Shown here: in pieces, positions 8,532 to 17,535 of the stretch
Position numbering within the stretch: position 1 is the first letter of the stretch
Layout of the letters: the number at the start of each line of letters is the position of its first letter
Origin: Sphingomonas sanxanigenens DSM 19645 = NX02
GTDB taxonomy: Bacteria; Pseudomonadota; Alphaproteobacteria; Sphingomonadales; Sphingomonadaceae
DNA: 64,000 nt
Assembly: GCF_000512205.2 (NCBI RefSeq)
Contig: NZ_CP006644.1
Span: 1,418,519-1,482,518 of the forward strand
Reading direction: 5' to 3'
Notes under the pieces: generated by a model
The model's input: the letters and a program-made list of their open reading frames with translations, nothing else
What the model was told of the DNA's origin: nothing
Database searches by the model: none
Program-made: the position numbers and the translations under genes

Positions 8532-9502
8532 AGCGCGATCACCTGCACGTCGGCCGCCTCGGCCACGGCGAGCGGGTTGCGCACCGGCAAGGTGAAGGGC
8601 GCCGCCTCCACCTCGAAAACATCGCCCGGCTGCGTCGCGACCCCATCGGAGAAGGAGAGGGTGGCGGTGCCGAAGAAATGGACATGAACGTCACCCGGCC
8701 GGCGGAAACCGGCATATTTGAAGTGGTGATGCTCGAGATTGCGCACCGAATGCGACATATTGTCCTCGCCCGACAGGAAGGGCTTTTCCCACAGCGTCTC
8801 GCCATTGCGGACGATGCGGCTGGTGCCGCGAATGTCCTGCGGCAGATCGCCGAGCAGCAATTCGGGGCCAAGCGCCGCCGGCCGCAGCTTGCTGTGCGCC
8901 AGCCACAGATAATTGCCGCGCTCCGTCACATGGTCGGAGAATTCATTGCCCAGCGCGAAGCCGATGCGCACCGGATCGCCACCGGGGCCGATCAGATAGA
9001 TGCCGGCGATCTCGGGCTCCTCGCCGCCATCCAGCGCGAAGTCCGGCATGGTCAGCGGCGCGCCCGGCGCGACGAGGATCGCGCCATCGCCCTTGTAGAA
9101 CCATTCAGGCTGCACGCCGGTGCCGCCGTCGGCGGGCTTGCCGCCGTCGACGCCCATCAGGAACATCTTCATCGAATCGGTCGGCGCGGGGTTCTCCACC
9201 GCAGCGCGGTGCATCTTGTCCCGACCCTCGGCCGAGCCGAGATGGGTCAGGCCGGTTCCGCTGACCAGCAGATGCGCGGCATCGGCGTGGTCGATCGGCG
9301 CGAGGAGCGTCACCGCAGCAAGGTCGATCGGGTCGCCCAGCCGCACCGCGGCGTGGGCGGCGAGCGTTTCGCCCGCCGCCAGCGCCGCCTCGGCGAGCGC
9401 GAGGGTGGAGGCGAAGCCTTCCACCCGATATGCCGCGCCTTCACCGTCGATCGCGGCGACGCCGCGCATGCCATCGTCGAATTGAACGAGCGAACGGATC
9501 AC
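8528..9502 (-). CDS. AraD1-family FAH-fold hydrolase/dehydratase
   Basis: This 324-residue protein belongs to the fumarylacetoacetate-hydrolase fold. The C-terminal half carries the EE-P-E metal motif (GGEEPEIAGIYLIG), GNEFSDH and KLRPAALGPELL. It matches the AraD1/GguC-like branch, members of which are linked to dehydration of 2-keto-3-deoxy-pentonates to 2-oxoglutarate semialdehyde. Position between a sugar 1-dehydrogenase and a semialdehyde dehydrogenase supports that role. It overlaps both neighbours by 4 nt. Substrate stereochemistry is not known. Confidence 0.82.
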   Translation of the reverse strand: MIRSLVQFDDGMRGVAAIDGEGAAYRVEGFASTLALAEAALAAGETLAAHAAVRLGDPIDLAAVTLLAPIDHADAAHLLVSGTGLTHLGSAEGRDKMHRAAVENPAPTDSMKMFLMGVDGGKPADGGTGVQPEWFYKGDGAILVAPGAPLTMPDFALDGGEEPEIAGIYLIGPGGDPVRIGFALGNEFSDHVTERGNYLWLAHSKLRPAALGPELLLGDLPQDIRGTSRIVRNGETLWEKPFLSGEDNMSHSVRNLEHHHFKYAGFRRPGDVHVHFFGTATLSFSDGVATQPGDVFEVEAAPFTLPVRNPLAVAEAADVQVIAL

Positions 9503-11079
9503 CGCGGCGACCCCTCGCGCTTGCCGTCGATGCGACGCGCGACACCCCAGGGATTGGCGTCGCTGATCGCGTCCGGCAGCAGCGAGGCCGGCAGGTTCTG
9601 GAAGCAGACCGGGCGCAGGAAGCGATAGATGGCGAGCGTGCCGACCGAGGTGGTGCGGCCGTCGCTGGTGGCGGGGAAGGGGCCGCCATGCACCATCGCC
9701 GGGCTGACTTCGACGCCGGTCGGCCAGCCATTGGCAAGGATGCGGCCGACGCGATCGGCAAGCACCGGGATCAACGCCTTCGCGTCCGCCTCGTCGGCCG
9801 GGTCGAGCAGCAAGGTCGCGGTGAGCTGGCCCTCGAGCGCCGCGACGACCGCGGTCAGCTCCTGGAGATCCTGGCAGCGCACGACCACCGAGGAGGAGCC
9901 GAACACCTCATGCCCCAGCGCGGCGTCGGCGATGAAGCTCCTGCCGTCGGTTTCGAACAGCGCGCCGATCGCCTGGTTCTCGCCGTCGCCCTTCTGCCCG
10001 CGCGCCACGGTGCGCACCGCATCGTGGGTGGCGAGCGCATCGACGCCCTTTTCATAGGCGGCGTGGATGCCGGGGGTGAGCATCGTGGTCGAACGGCAGG
10101 CGCCCAGCGCCGCGCCGGCACGCGCGACGAAGGCATCGAGCGCGGGCGAATCGATGCCGAGGACGAGGCCCGGATTGGTGCAGAACTGGCCGGCACCCAT
10201 CGTCAGCGACCCGATATAGGCGTCCGCCAGCGCATCGCCGCGGGCTTCGAGCGCCGCGGGGAACAGGATCACCGGGTTGATGCTCGACATCTCGGCATAG
10301 ACCGGGATCGGCTCGGCGCGGCTGGCCGCGATGCGCATCAGCGCGAGGCCGCCGCCGCGCGAACCGGTGAAGCCTACCGCCTTGATCCGCGGATCGGAAA
10401 CCAGCGCGCCGCCCAGCTCGTTGGTCTCGCCGGGCAGGTAGGAAAAGACGCCGGCGGGCAGACCGCTCGCGTCGACCGCCGTGCGGATCGCGCGGGCGAC
10501 CAGTTCGCCGGTGCCTGGATGCGCCGGGTGGCCCTTGACGATGACCGGGCAGCCGGCGGCGAGCGCCGAGGCGGTGTCGCCGCCCGCCACGGAGAAGGCG
10601 AGCGGGAAGTTGGAGGCGCCGAACACGGCGACGGGGCCGACCGCGAGGTTGACGCGGCGCAGGTCGGGGCGGGGCAGCGGCGCGCGATCGGGCAGCGCCG
10701 GATCGATCGTCGCATCGAAAAAGTCGCCCTGGCGGACGACGCCGGCGAACATCCGGAGCTGGCCGACGGTGCGGCCGCGCTCACCCTCCAGCCGCGCGCG
10801 GGGCAGGCCGCTCTCGGCCATCGCGCGGACGATCAGATCGTCGCCGATCGCAAGGATTCCCTCGGCGATGCGCTCGAGAAAAGCGGCGCGGCTTTCCGGA
10901 TCCGTGCTCGAATATGCGGGGAAGGCCGCAGCGGCGAGGGAGGCGGCATCCGCCACCGCGTCGGCACCCGCCGACGAGAAATCCGGGGTGAGCGCCGCGC
11001 CCGTGGACGGGTCCACGGAACCGAAACGCGCCTCGGCCTGACGCAGTTCTGCGCCGATCAGCATCGCACCGTCGATCAT
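9499..11079 (-). CDS. NADP-type aldehyde dehydrogenase (2-oxoglutarate semialdehyde dehydrogenase)
   Basis: This 526-residue aldehyde dehydrogenase carries the catalytic cysteine in GAGQFCTNPG, the general-base glutamate in YAEMSSINPVILF, and the cofactor region FGASNFPLAFSVAGGD. It belongs to the KGSADH group that completes oxidative pentose and hydroxyproline routes by making 2-oxoglutarate. The start at 11079 (MIDGAML) follows GCGAGG at a good distance; another ATG lies 30 nt upstream. It is the first gene of the operon, transcribed away from the Fur-box region. Confidence 0.88.
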   Translation of the reverse strand: MIDGAMLIGAELRQAEARFGSVDPSTGAALTPDFSSAGADAVADAASLAAAAFPAYSSTDPESRAAFLERIAEGILAIGDDLIVRAMAESGLPRARLEGERGRTVGQLRMFAGVVRQGDFFDATIDPALPDRAPLPRPDLRRVNLAVGPVAVFGASNFPLAFSVAGGDTASALAAGCPVIVKGHPAHPGTGELVARAIRTAVDASGLPAGVFSYLPGETNELGGALVSDPRIKAVGFTGSRGGGLALMRIAASRAEPIPVYAEMSSINPVILFPAALEARGDALADAYIGSLTMGAGQFCTNPGLVLGIDSPALDAFVARAGAALGACRSTTMLTPGIHAAYEKGVDALATHDAVRTVARGQKGDGENQAIGALFETDGRSFIADAALGHEVFGSSSVVVRCQDLQELTAVVAALEGQLTATLLLDPADEADAKALIPVLADRVGRILANGWPTGVEVSPAMVHGGPFPATSDGRTTSVGTLAIYRFLRPVCFQNLPASLLPDAISDANPWGVARRIDGKREGSPR

Positions 11080-11262
11080 TGGAATACCTCGCAGGAATAA
11101 CTCAGACATAATAGGAAGAAGGGCGGAAGGGCGCAACCCTGACGGCGGTCGATCTCACGGTTGCGGACAGACGTCGTCGCTTGGTGGGATCGGGCTCGCT
11201 TCGACCAGCGTCACGAAGCCGACGCGATCGCGACAGACGTTCGGAATGCGCGGCCTTGATTC

Positions 11263-11281
11263 GATATTGATAGTTATTCGC
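11263..11281 (+). promoter_or_regulatory. candidate Fur box
   Basis: The sequence GATATTGATAGTTATTCGC agrees at 14 of 19 positions with the classical Fur consensus GATAATGATAATCATTATC. It lies 59 nt before the DUF3649 gene, in the only AT-rich patch of this intergenic region, where a promoter is expected. The genes downstream are of a type commonly iron-regulated. It is a sequence match only. Confidence 0.5.
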
Positions 11282-11339
11282 AGGATCGTTAGGCGCTGCC
11301 AGGAAGGGTGGCGATGATGATTCTGGCGGACGGGCAAGC

Positions 11340-11639
11340 GTGACGAAGCCGAAAGCGTTCGGACGCGACGGCGTGTCGATGGCGGCGCGGATCGCCGCGA
11401 TCCCCGGGGGCTATCTGCTCGTCAGCCTTATCTGCGCGTGTCTCGCCCGGCTTCTGCCTGTCGACCGGGTGGAGGCGGTGACGGTTTCGATGCTGATTTC
11501 CTTCCTGCTTTATGCGCTGATCCTGCTCTGGGTGTTCGCCGCGCGCAGCGTGGTGAAGCTTTGGCTGTGGATGGCCGCCGCCGCGATGCCGGCCGGCACG
11601 GTGCTCCTGATCTCGCTGTGGACCGGCGGTCGGCTGTGA
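11340..11639 (+). CDS. DUF3649 small membrane protein
   Basis: This 99-residue protein has three hydrophobic segments (PGGYLLVSLICACLARLL, TVSMLISFLLYALILLWVF, WLWMAAAAMPAGTVLLIS). It matches the DUF3649 type that forms a trio with PepSY-associated membrane proteins and DUF3325 proteins next to siderophore receptors. The GTG start at 11340 is taken; an ATG at 11379 is an alternative. The stop overlaps the GTG of the next gene (GTGA). The molecular role is unknown; the family is linked to ferric siderophore uptake by context. Confidence 0.72.
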   Translation: MTKPKAFGRDGVSMAARIAAIPGGYLLVSLICACLARLLPVDRVEAVTVSMLISFLLYALILLWVFAARSVVKLWLWMAAAAMPAGTVLLISLWTGGRL

Positions 11640-13201
11640 AGGCGGGGTTCCGTCAATCGATGGCGTGGCTGCACACCTGGTCTGGCCTGCTGCTGAGCTG
11701 GCTTCTGTTCGTGATGTTCACCTGCGGCACCGCGGCCTATTTCCAGGATGAGATCACGCGCTGGATGCAGCCCGAGGTGACGACCGATGCCGCGCCCGCG
11801 GCCGCGGCCGATGCCGCAGCGCGCTGGCTGCAGGTCAATGCACCGGGCGCATCCCGCTGGTACATCACCTTGCCGGGCACGCGATCGGCAACGACGCAAT
11901 TGTTCTGGACGCCTGCCCCCGACGCTGCGCCCGGCTCGCGAAGGAAGGCGGTGATCGACGGAAAGGGGCAGGAGGTGTCCGCGCGGGCCAGCGCCGGCGG
12001 CTACTTCCTCTACCGCTTCCACTTCGATCTGCACTACATTCCGGTGCTCTGGGCGCGCTATATCGTCGGCGTTGCGGCGATGTCCATGCTGATCGCGATC
12101 TTTTCCGGCATCGTCACCCACAAGAAGATTTTCGCCGATTTCTTCATGCTGCGGCTGGGCAAGGGCCAGCGCAGCTGGCTCGATGCGCACAACGTCACCG
12201 CCGTGCTGGCGCTGCCCTTCTATCTGATGATCACCTATACCGGGCTCGTCTCGCTCGACCGGCAATATGTGCCCGCGCCGATCGCTGCCGCCTATCCCGA
12301 GCCCGACGCATTCTATGACGAGAGCTTCCCGCAGGGCGCCGACGCGGAAGCGACCGGCACGCCCGCGCCGCTCGCGTCGCTTGCGTCGATGGTGGTCACG
12401 GCCGATCGTCATTGGGGCGGCGCCGGGGTTGGCTATGCCTATGTCGCCAACCCCGGCGATGCTGCGGCGCGCGTCGTGCTGACCCGCGCGCCCAGCGCCT
12501 CGATGGACAGCAATGGAGAGACGCTGCAGTTCGATGGCGCCAGCGGCCGGCTGCTCTGGGTGGCGCCCGGGGCGGGCGCGGCGCAGCGCACGCGTGGCGT
12601 GATGATCGGCCTCCATGCCGGGCGCTATGCCGGCGTCGCGCTGCGCTGGCTCTATTTCCTCTCGGGGCTGGGCGGCACGATCATGGTCGGTACCGGCCTG
12701 ATCCTGTGGACGGTCAAGCGTCGCTCGAAACTGCCCGATCCCACGCGGCCGCACCTCGGTTTCCGGATCGTGGAACGGCTGAACATCGCCGTGATCCTCG
12801 GTTTCCCGATCGGTATCGCCGGCTATTTCCTGGCCAACCGGCTGCTGCCGCTGGGGATCGCCGGGCGCGCGGACTGGGAGGTGAACAGCCTGTTCCTGAC
12901 ATGGGGCGCGATGCTGCTGGTCGCTCTCATCCGGCCGCCACGCCGCGCCTGGATCGAACTCAGCGCCTTCGCCGCGCTGCTGTTCGCCGCCATTCCGCTG
13001 GTCAGCGCGCTCGCCACCGATCGCAGCCTGGTCGCGAGTCTGCTCTCGCGCGACTGGACGTTCGTCGGCTTCGAACTGACGATGATGGCCATCGCCCTGG
13101 CCTTCGCCTTGGCGAGCCGGAAGATGGCCGCATCGCAGGCCGTTGCCGGGCAGCGCCCGCATCGGGTGAAGCGCTCGCATCATGGCGAGGCACGGGCATG
13201 A
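11636..13201 (+). CDS. PepSY-associated transmembrane protein (iron uptake/reduction type)
   Basis: This 521-residue inner-membrane protein begins QSMAWLHTWSGLLLSWLLF, the typical start of PepSY_TM proteins. It has a periplasmic loop with PepSY-like stretches, LDAHNVTAVLALPFYLMI in the middle, and several C-terminal helices. Histidines in WLHTW, FHFDLHY, DAHN and GLHAGRY are placed like haem ligands, and relatives are thought to act as ferric-siderophore reductases. Translation probably starts at GTG 11636, coupled to the upstream gene; ATG 11660 is possible. It overlaps DUF3325 by ATGA. No TonB receptor is adjacent, which is unusual for this trio. Confidence 0.83.
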   Translation: MKAGFRQSMAWLHTWSGLLLSWLLFVMFTCGTAAYFQDEITRWMQPEVTTDAAPAAAADAAARWLQVNAPGASRWYITLPGTRSATTQLFWTPAPDAAPGSRRKAVIDGKGQEVSARASAGGYFLYRFHFDLHYIPVLWARYIVGVAAMSMLIAIFSGIVTHKKIFADFFMLRLGKGQRSWLDAHNVTAVLALPFYLMITYTGLVSLDRQYVPAPIAAAYPEPDAFYDESFPQGADAEATGTPAPLASLASMVVTADRHWGGAGVGYAYVANPGDAAARVVLTRAPSASMDSNGETLQFDGASGRLLWVAPGAGAAQRTRGVMIGLHAGRYAGVALRWLYFLSGLGGTIMVGTGLILWTVKRRSKLPDPTRPHLGFRIVERLNIAVILGFPIGIAGYFLANRLLPLGIAGRADWEVNSLFLTWGAMLLVALIRPPRRAWIELSAFAALLFAAIPLVSALATDRSLVASLLSRDWTFVGFELTMMAIALAFALASRKMAASQAVAGQRPHRVKRSHHGEARA

Positions 13202-13482
13202 TCGGGCAGATTCTCGCCCACCTCGTGCTCCTCGGCCTCGCCACGGGCGGGTTCATGCTGTTGTGCGCGGCCAATCCGCGCCACCAGCAGGCGCTGCTGC
13301 ACCGGCGGCTGACCGCGGGCACGGCTCGACGGCTCTATCTGGGGGGCTGGGCGGCGTTCGGGGCGGCGGTTCCGGTCGCGTGGAGCGCTTATGGTGCCGC
13401 CACGGGTACCGTGGTGCTGTTCGGATTCGCCACCGTGGGAGCAGCGATCACCGTGGCGCTGGCGAATCGCCGAAAGGCCTAG
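13198..13482 (+). CDS. DUF3325 small membrane protein
   Basis: This 94-residue protein has three hydrophobic segments and the phrase FMLLCAANPRHQQALL, which fits DUF3325. It is the third member of the DUF3649-PepSY-DUF3325 operon and is coupled to the previous gene by ATGA. Its function is unknown; by context it accompanies the PepSY protein in iron handling. Confidence 0.72.
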   Translation: MIGQILAHLVLLGLATGGFMLLCAANPRHQQALLHRRLTAGTARRLYLGGWAAFGAAVPVAWSAYGAATGTVVLFGFATVGAAITVALANRRKA

Positions 13483-13504
13483 GCGCGCAACCAGCGCCTC
13501 ATCT

Positions 13505-13533
13505 CCTCCCCGGGGCGCCATGCCCCGGGGAGG
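13505..13533. terminator. perfect 12-bp hairpin between convergent operons
   Basis: CCTCCCCGGGGC and GCCCCGGGGAGG flank a 5-nt loop (GCCAT). It separates the DUF3325 gene from the convergent xylA. There is no T-run on either side, so it is either a bidirectional terminator without a strong U-tract or one of the REP-like palindromes. Confidence 0.55.
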
Positions 13534-13543
13534 AAGGGTACCG

Positions 13544-14851
13544 TCAGATGAAACGGTTGATCAGGTTCTCGATCCGCTCCTGCCGGCCCGAGCGCGGCTT
13601 GGGATCGAGCGCCTTTGTTTCGGCGAGGTCGGCGATGCCGGCGAGGTCGAGGGTGCCGATCTGGCCGCCGAGTTCGCCGTCCCAGCCCGCATAGCGCTCC
13701 GCCTTGATCGCATCGAGGCGGCCGTCCTCGATCAGCGCGGCGGCGTTGAGCAGGCCGCGCGCGACCGTGTCGATGCCGCCGATATGGCCGTAGAACAGGT
13801 CCACCGCGTCCATCGACTGGCGGCGCACCTTGGCGTCGAAGTTGAAGCCGCCGGTGGTGAACCCGCCAGCGCGGATGATCTCGACCATCGCCAGCGTCAG
13901 TTCCTCGACCGAGTTCGGGAACTGGTCGGTATCCCAGCCATTCTGGTGGTCACCGCGATTGGCGTCGATCGACCCGAAGATGCCGAGCGCGCCGGCGGTG
14001 GCGATCTCATGCTCGAAGGTGTGCCCTGCCAGCGTCGCGTGGTTGGCTTCGATGTTGACGCAGACTTCGTTCTCGAGGCCGTAGCGCTTGAGGAAGCCGT
14101 ACACCGTCGCGGTATCGAAATCATACTGATGCTTGGTCGGCTCGTGCGGCTTGGGCTCGATCAGGATCGTGCCCTTGAAGCCGATCTTGTGCTTGTGCTC
14201 GACGACCAGCGAGAGGAAGCGGCCGAAATTGTCGAGTTCGCGCTTGAGGTTGGTGTTGAGCAGGGTCTCATAGCCCTCGCGGCCGCCCCACAGCACATAG
14301 TTGGAACCGCCGAGGCGATGTGTCGCTTCCAGCGCGTCGCGGACCTGCATCGCACCGAACGCATAGACTTCCGGATCGGGGTTGGTCGCGCCGCCGGCGG
14401 CGAAGCGCGGGTGGCTGAACAGGTTGGCGGTACCCCACAGCAGCTTGCGGCCCGACGAGGCCTGCAGCGCTTCGAGATGGTCGACCGCTTCCGCGAAGAA
14501 ACGGCGATGCTCGGCGACACCTTCGGCGGCGGCCATCACATCGACGTCGTGGAAGCAGTAATAGGGCACGTCGAGACGGGTGAAGAAGTCGAACGCCACC
14601 TCGCGCTTGGCCTTGGCGGCGGCGCTGTCATTGGCGCCCTGGTGCCACGGGCGGTTGAAGGTGCCGCCGCCGAACACGTCCGAGCCCGGCCACACGAAGG
14701 TGTGCCAGAAGCAGATCGCGAAGCGCAGATGGTCTTCCATCCGCTTGCCCAGGACCACCCGGTCCTTGTCATAGAAGCGGTAGGCGAGCTCGTTGTCGCT
14801 GTCGGGGCCTTCGTAACGGATCGTCGGGATATCAGCGAAGAAGTCGGACAT
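13544..14851 (-). CDS. xylA: xylose isomerase
   Basis: This is a 435-residue class II xylose isomerase that converts D-xylose to D-xylulose. It shows the family signatures FHDVDV (catalytic histidine), [30 protein letters not shown] (catalytic lysine and metal glutamate), [21 protein letters not shown] and NFDAKVRR. Length is normal. The ATG overlaps the xylB stop by one base (TGATG). It is the last gene of the GH43-xylB-xylA operon; a hairpin follows at 13505-13533. An open frame extending through xylB is a shadow. Confidence 0.96.
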   Translation of the reverse strand: MSDFFADIPTIRYEGPDSDNELAYRFYDKDRVVLGKRMEDHLRFAICFWHTFVWPGSDVFGGGTFNRPWHQGANDSAAAKAKREVAFDFFTRLDVPYYCFHDVDVMAAAEGVAEHRRFFAEAVDHLEALQASSGRKLLWGTANLFSHPRFAAGGATNPDPEVYAFGAMQVRDALEATHRLGGSNYVLWGGREGYETLLNTNLKRELDNFGRFLSLVVEHKHKIGFKGTILIEPKPHEPTKHQYDFDTATVYGFLKRYGLENEVCVNIEANHATLAGHTFEHEIATAGALGIFGSIDANRGDHQNGWDTDQFPNSVEELTLAMVEIIRAGGFTTGGFNFDAKVRRQSMDAVDLFYGHIGGIDTVARGLLNAAALIEDGRLDAIKAERYAGWDGELGGQIGTLDLAGIADLAETKALDPKPRSGRQERIENLINRFI

Positions 14852-16299
14852 CAGTGGTTCCTCGGAGTGATACGGGGATAGGCGTCGCGGAACGCGGCCC
14901 GCTTTGGGGCGAGCCGGTCCACCAGTTCGGGATCGGGGGCGATGCTGTGCGAGACCGGGGGGGCGGCGCAGACCTCGGCCGGAGTGCCGCCATCGACGGC
15001 AAGCTGGGCAAGCCGCGCGGCGCCGAGCGCCGGGCCGACCTCGCCGCCCTTGAGATAGACCAGCTCGACGCCGAGCGCGGCGGCAAGCGTCTCGCCCCAA
15101 TAGCGCGAGCGCGCGCCGCCGCCGATCACCGACAGCCGCTCGACCTGCGTGCCGGCCTCGCGCAGCACGTCGAGCCCGTCGCCCAGCGCAAACGCCACGC
15201 CTTCGAGCACGCTCTGCGCGAGCTTCTCGGGGGTGGTGTCGTTGTCGAGGCGGAGGAAGGCGCCGCGCACCTCGGCATCGTTGTGCGGCGTGCGCTCGCC
15301 CGAGAGATAGGGCAGAAACAGCTCCGGCCCGCTGGCGGGGCCGGCGGCCTCGGCGCGGGCGAACAGGTCGGCGGCGCCTGCGGCACCGGTCAGCCGCGCG
15401 ACCCAGTCGATACAGGCGGCAGCGGAAAGGTGGACCGACATCTGGTGCCAGAGGCCGGGCAGGCAGTGGCAGAAGGCATGGACCGCGCGCGCCGGATTGG
15501 GCCTGAAGCCGTCGGTCGCGACGAAGATCACGCCCGACGTGCCGAGCGACAGCAACGCATCGCCATCCTGCACCACGCCGACGCCCGCTGCGCCCGCCGC
15601 ATTGTCTCCCGCGCCACCCACGACCGGCACCGCCGGCACGCCCCACAGCTCGGCGACGGCGTCGCGCAGCGTGCCGGTGATGTCGGTGCCCTCGACGACG
15701 CGGGGCATATGGTCGAGCGTGAGACCGGTGGCGGCGAGGAGCTCTTCGCTCCATGCGCGCGCGCCGGTATCCAGCCACAAGGTGCCGGCGGCGTCCGACA
15801 TGTCGGACGCCTTCTCGCCCGTCATCCGAAGCCGCACATAATCCTTTGGCAGCAGCACGGTGCGGGTCGCCGCGAACAGCGCCGGCTCATGATCGCGCAC
15901 CCACAGCAGCTTGGGCGCTGTGAAGCCGGGCATCGCGATGTTGCCGGAGATGCGGCGCAGCCCGGGGGCCGCCTGCTCCAGCGCCTCGCATTCGGCGAAG
16001 GAGCGGCCGTCGTTCCACAGGATCGCCGGACGCAACGGAGCATCGTCCGCGCCGAGCAGGGTGGCGCCATGCATCTGCCCGGCGATGCCGACGCCGCGCA
16101 CCGCGCGCCGCACCGCGGGCGGGATCGCCTGGACCGCGGCGGTGGTCGCTGACCACCACGCTTCGGGATCCTGTTCCGACCACAAAGGTTGCGGGCGCTG
16201 GACGGTGAGCGCTGCGGTGCTCTGCGCGACGACGGTGCCATGCTCGTCCAGCACCACCGCCTTCACGCCGGAGGTGCCGATATCGATGCCGAGGAACAT
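14851..16299 (-). CDS. xylB: xylulokinase
   Basis: This 482-residue FGGY-family sugar kinase phosphorylates D-xylulose. It starts [19 protein letters not shown] (phosphate-1 site), and has [35 protein letters not shown] and [13 protein letters not shown] (adenosine site), all typical of XylB. ATG 16299 is chosen because the conserved IDIGTS motif begins directly after it; an in-frame ATG farther upstream would lie inside the GH43 gene. It sits 10 nt after the GH43 gene and overlaps xylA. Confidence 0.95.
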   Translation of the reverse strand: MFLGIDIGTSGVKAVVLDEHGTVVAQSTAALTVQRPQPLWSEQDPEAWWSATTAAVQAIPPAVRRAVRGVGIAGQMHGATLLGADDAPLRPAILWNDGRSFAECEALEQAAPGLRRISGNIAMPGFTAPKLLWVRDHEPALFAATRTVLLPKDYVRLRMTGEKASDMSDAAGTLWLDTGARAWSEELLAATGLTLDHMPRVVEGTDITGTLRDAVAELWGVPAVPVVGGAGDNAAGAAGVGVVQDGDALLSLGTSGVIFVATDGFRPNPARAVHAFCHCLPGLWHQMSVHLSAAACIDWVARLTGAAGAADLFARAEAAGPASGPELFLPYLSGERTPHNDAEVRGAFLRLDNDTTPEKLAQSVLEGVAFALGDGLDVLREAGTQVERLSVIGGGARSRYWGETLAAALGVELVYLKGGEVGPALGAARLAQLAVDGGTPAEVCAAPPVSHSIAPDPELVDRLAPKRAAFRDAYPRITPRNH

Positions 16300-16309
16300 C
16301 AGCGGCCGC

Positions 16310-17398
16310 TCACTTGACGAACGGATCGATGGTGCGGATCGTGCCGTCCGCATTGTAGAACAGCTCGGTCACCTTCACGTTGCGCAGGCGGGTCTGTCCG
16401 GAAAGCTGGCTGTCGGCGTAGAACAGCCACCAGCGCCCGTCCTTCTCGACGATCGAATGGTGCGTGGTCCAGCCCTGCACCGGCTCGAGGACGCGGCCCT
16501 TGTAGGTGAAGGGGCCGTAGGGCGAATCGCCGATCGCGTAGACGAGATAGTGCGTGTCGCCGGTCGAGTAGCTCAGATAATATTTGCCCTTGTACTTGTG
16601 CATCCACGCCGCCTCGAAGAAGCGGCGGTCGGTGTCGCCGCCGAGCAACGGCTTGCCGGCCTCATCGACGATCAGCGCGTCGCGCGGCGTTTCGGCGAAC
16701 TCCATCATGGTGCCGTCGAGCCGGGCGACCTTGGGCGTCAGTGCCGGCTTTTCAGGCGCCTCGAGATCGGTCTTGGAGCCGTTCGGGTCATAGTTGCCGG
16801 TGGTGTTGCGCTGGAGCTGTCCGCCCCAGATCCCGCCGAAATACATATAGCTCTTGCCGTCATCGTCGGTGAACACCGACGGATCGATCGAGAAGCTGCC
16901 CTTGATCGGCTGCGGATTGGCCTTGAACGGCCCGACCGGCGACTTGGAGGTGGCGACGCCGATGCGGAAGGCGCCCTGCCGGTCCTTCGCGGGAAAATAG
17001 AGATAGTAGGTGCCGTTGCGATGCGCGGCGTCGGGCGCCCACATCTGCTTTTCGGCCCAGGGCACCTGCTTCACGTCAAGCGCGACCGGATGCACCGTCA
17101 CCTTGCCGCCGATCCGGTCCATGCTCAGGATGCGGTAATCCCGCATCTCGAAATGGCCGCCCAGATCGTCCTCGGCGGCGGGGCCGTCGATGTCGTGGCT
17201 GGGATATATGTAGATCTTGCCGTTCCACACATGGGCGGAAGGATCGGCGGTGTAGATCTCGCTGACCAATGGCTGCGAGAGATAGCGGCGGCCATCGGGC
17301 GCGCGCGGTTCTTCGGCCTGCGCATATACAATGGCGGGCATCATCCCGATCATGGCTGCCATGGGCAGCGCGATTCGGGCGCGTCGGCTCTTCATCAT
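16310..17398 (-). CDS. secreted glycoside hydrolase family 43 protein
   Basis: This is a probable beta-xylosidase or alpha-L-arabinofuranosidase that frees pentoses from xylan side chains. A Sec signal peptide (MIGMMPAIVYAQA) precedes a five-bladed propeller domain starting YTADPSAHVWNGKIYIYPSH with the catalytic-base aspartate; SIDPSVFTDDDGKSYMYF and FFEAAWMHKYKGKYYLSYS hold the pKa-modulating aspartate and the acid glutamate. About 362 residues, single domain. Two tandem ATGs (17398 and 17395) follow GGAGAGG. It heads the xylose operon, and a perfect palindromic operator lies 37 nt upstream. Confidence 0.87.
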   Translation of the reverse strand: MMKSRRARIALPMAAMIGMMPAIVYAQAEEPRAPDGRRYLSQPLVSEIYTADPSAHVWNGKIYIYPSHDIDGPAAEDDLGGHFEMRDYRILSMDRIGGKVTVHPVALDVKQVPWAEKQMWAPDAAHRNGTYYLYFPAKDRQGAFRIGVATSKSPVGPFKANPQPIKGSFSIDPSVFTDDDGKSYMYFGGIWGGQLQRNTTGNYDPNGSKTDLEAPEKPALTPKVARLDGTMMEFAETPRDALIVDEAGKPLLGGDTDRRFFEAAWMHKYKGKYYLSYSTGDTHYLVYAIGDSPYGPFTYKGRVLEPVQGWTTHHSIVEKDGRWWLFYADSQLSGQTRLRNVKVTELFYNADGTIRTIDPFVK

Positions 17399-17434
17399 CC
17401 TCTCCTCGTCGGCTCCATCCACCGTGCGATGAAC

Positions 17435-17446
17435 GGTAGCGCTACC
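17435..17446. promoter_or_regulatory. candidate LacI-family operator of the xylose operon
   Basis: GGTAGCGCTACC is a perfect 12-bp palindrome with the central CG typical of LacI-family sites. It lies in the 137-nt region between the GH43 start and the hemerythrin gene, about where the promoter should be. A LacI-type xylose repressor is known in Caulobacter. No LacI-type gene is in the window, so the cognate regulator would be elsewhere. Confidence 0.6.
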
Positions 17447-17535
17447 ATCTGTCTCCTGCAAGGACCATATGGCGCCACGGCAGCGAGGGGAAGAGGGAAG
17501 GGCGGGCGTATTCTCGCCACCCGCCCCGGTGCCGG

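Noticed and set aside
11155..11337. 60-codon minus-strand frame in the intergenic region before DUF3649
   Set aside because: It covers the Fur-box region and probable promoters and has no recognisable sequence.
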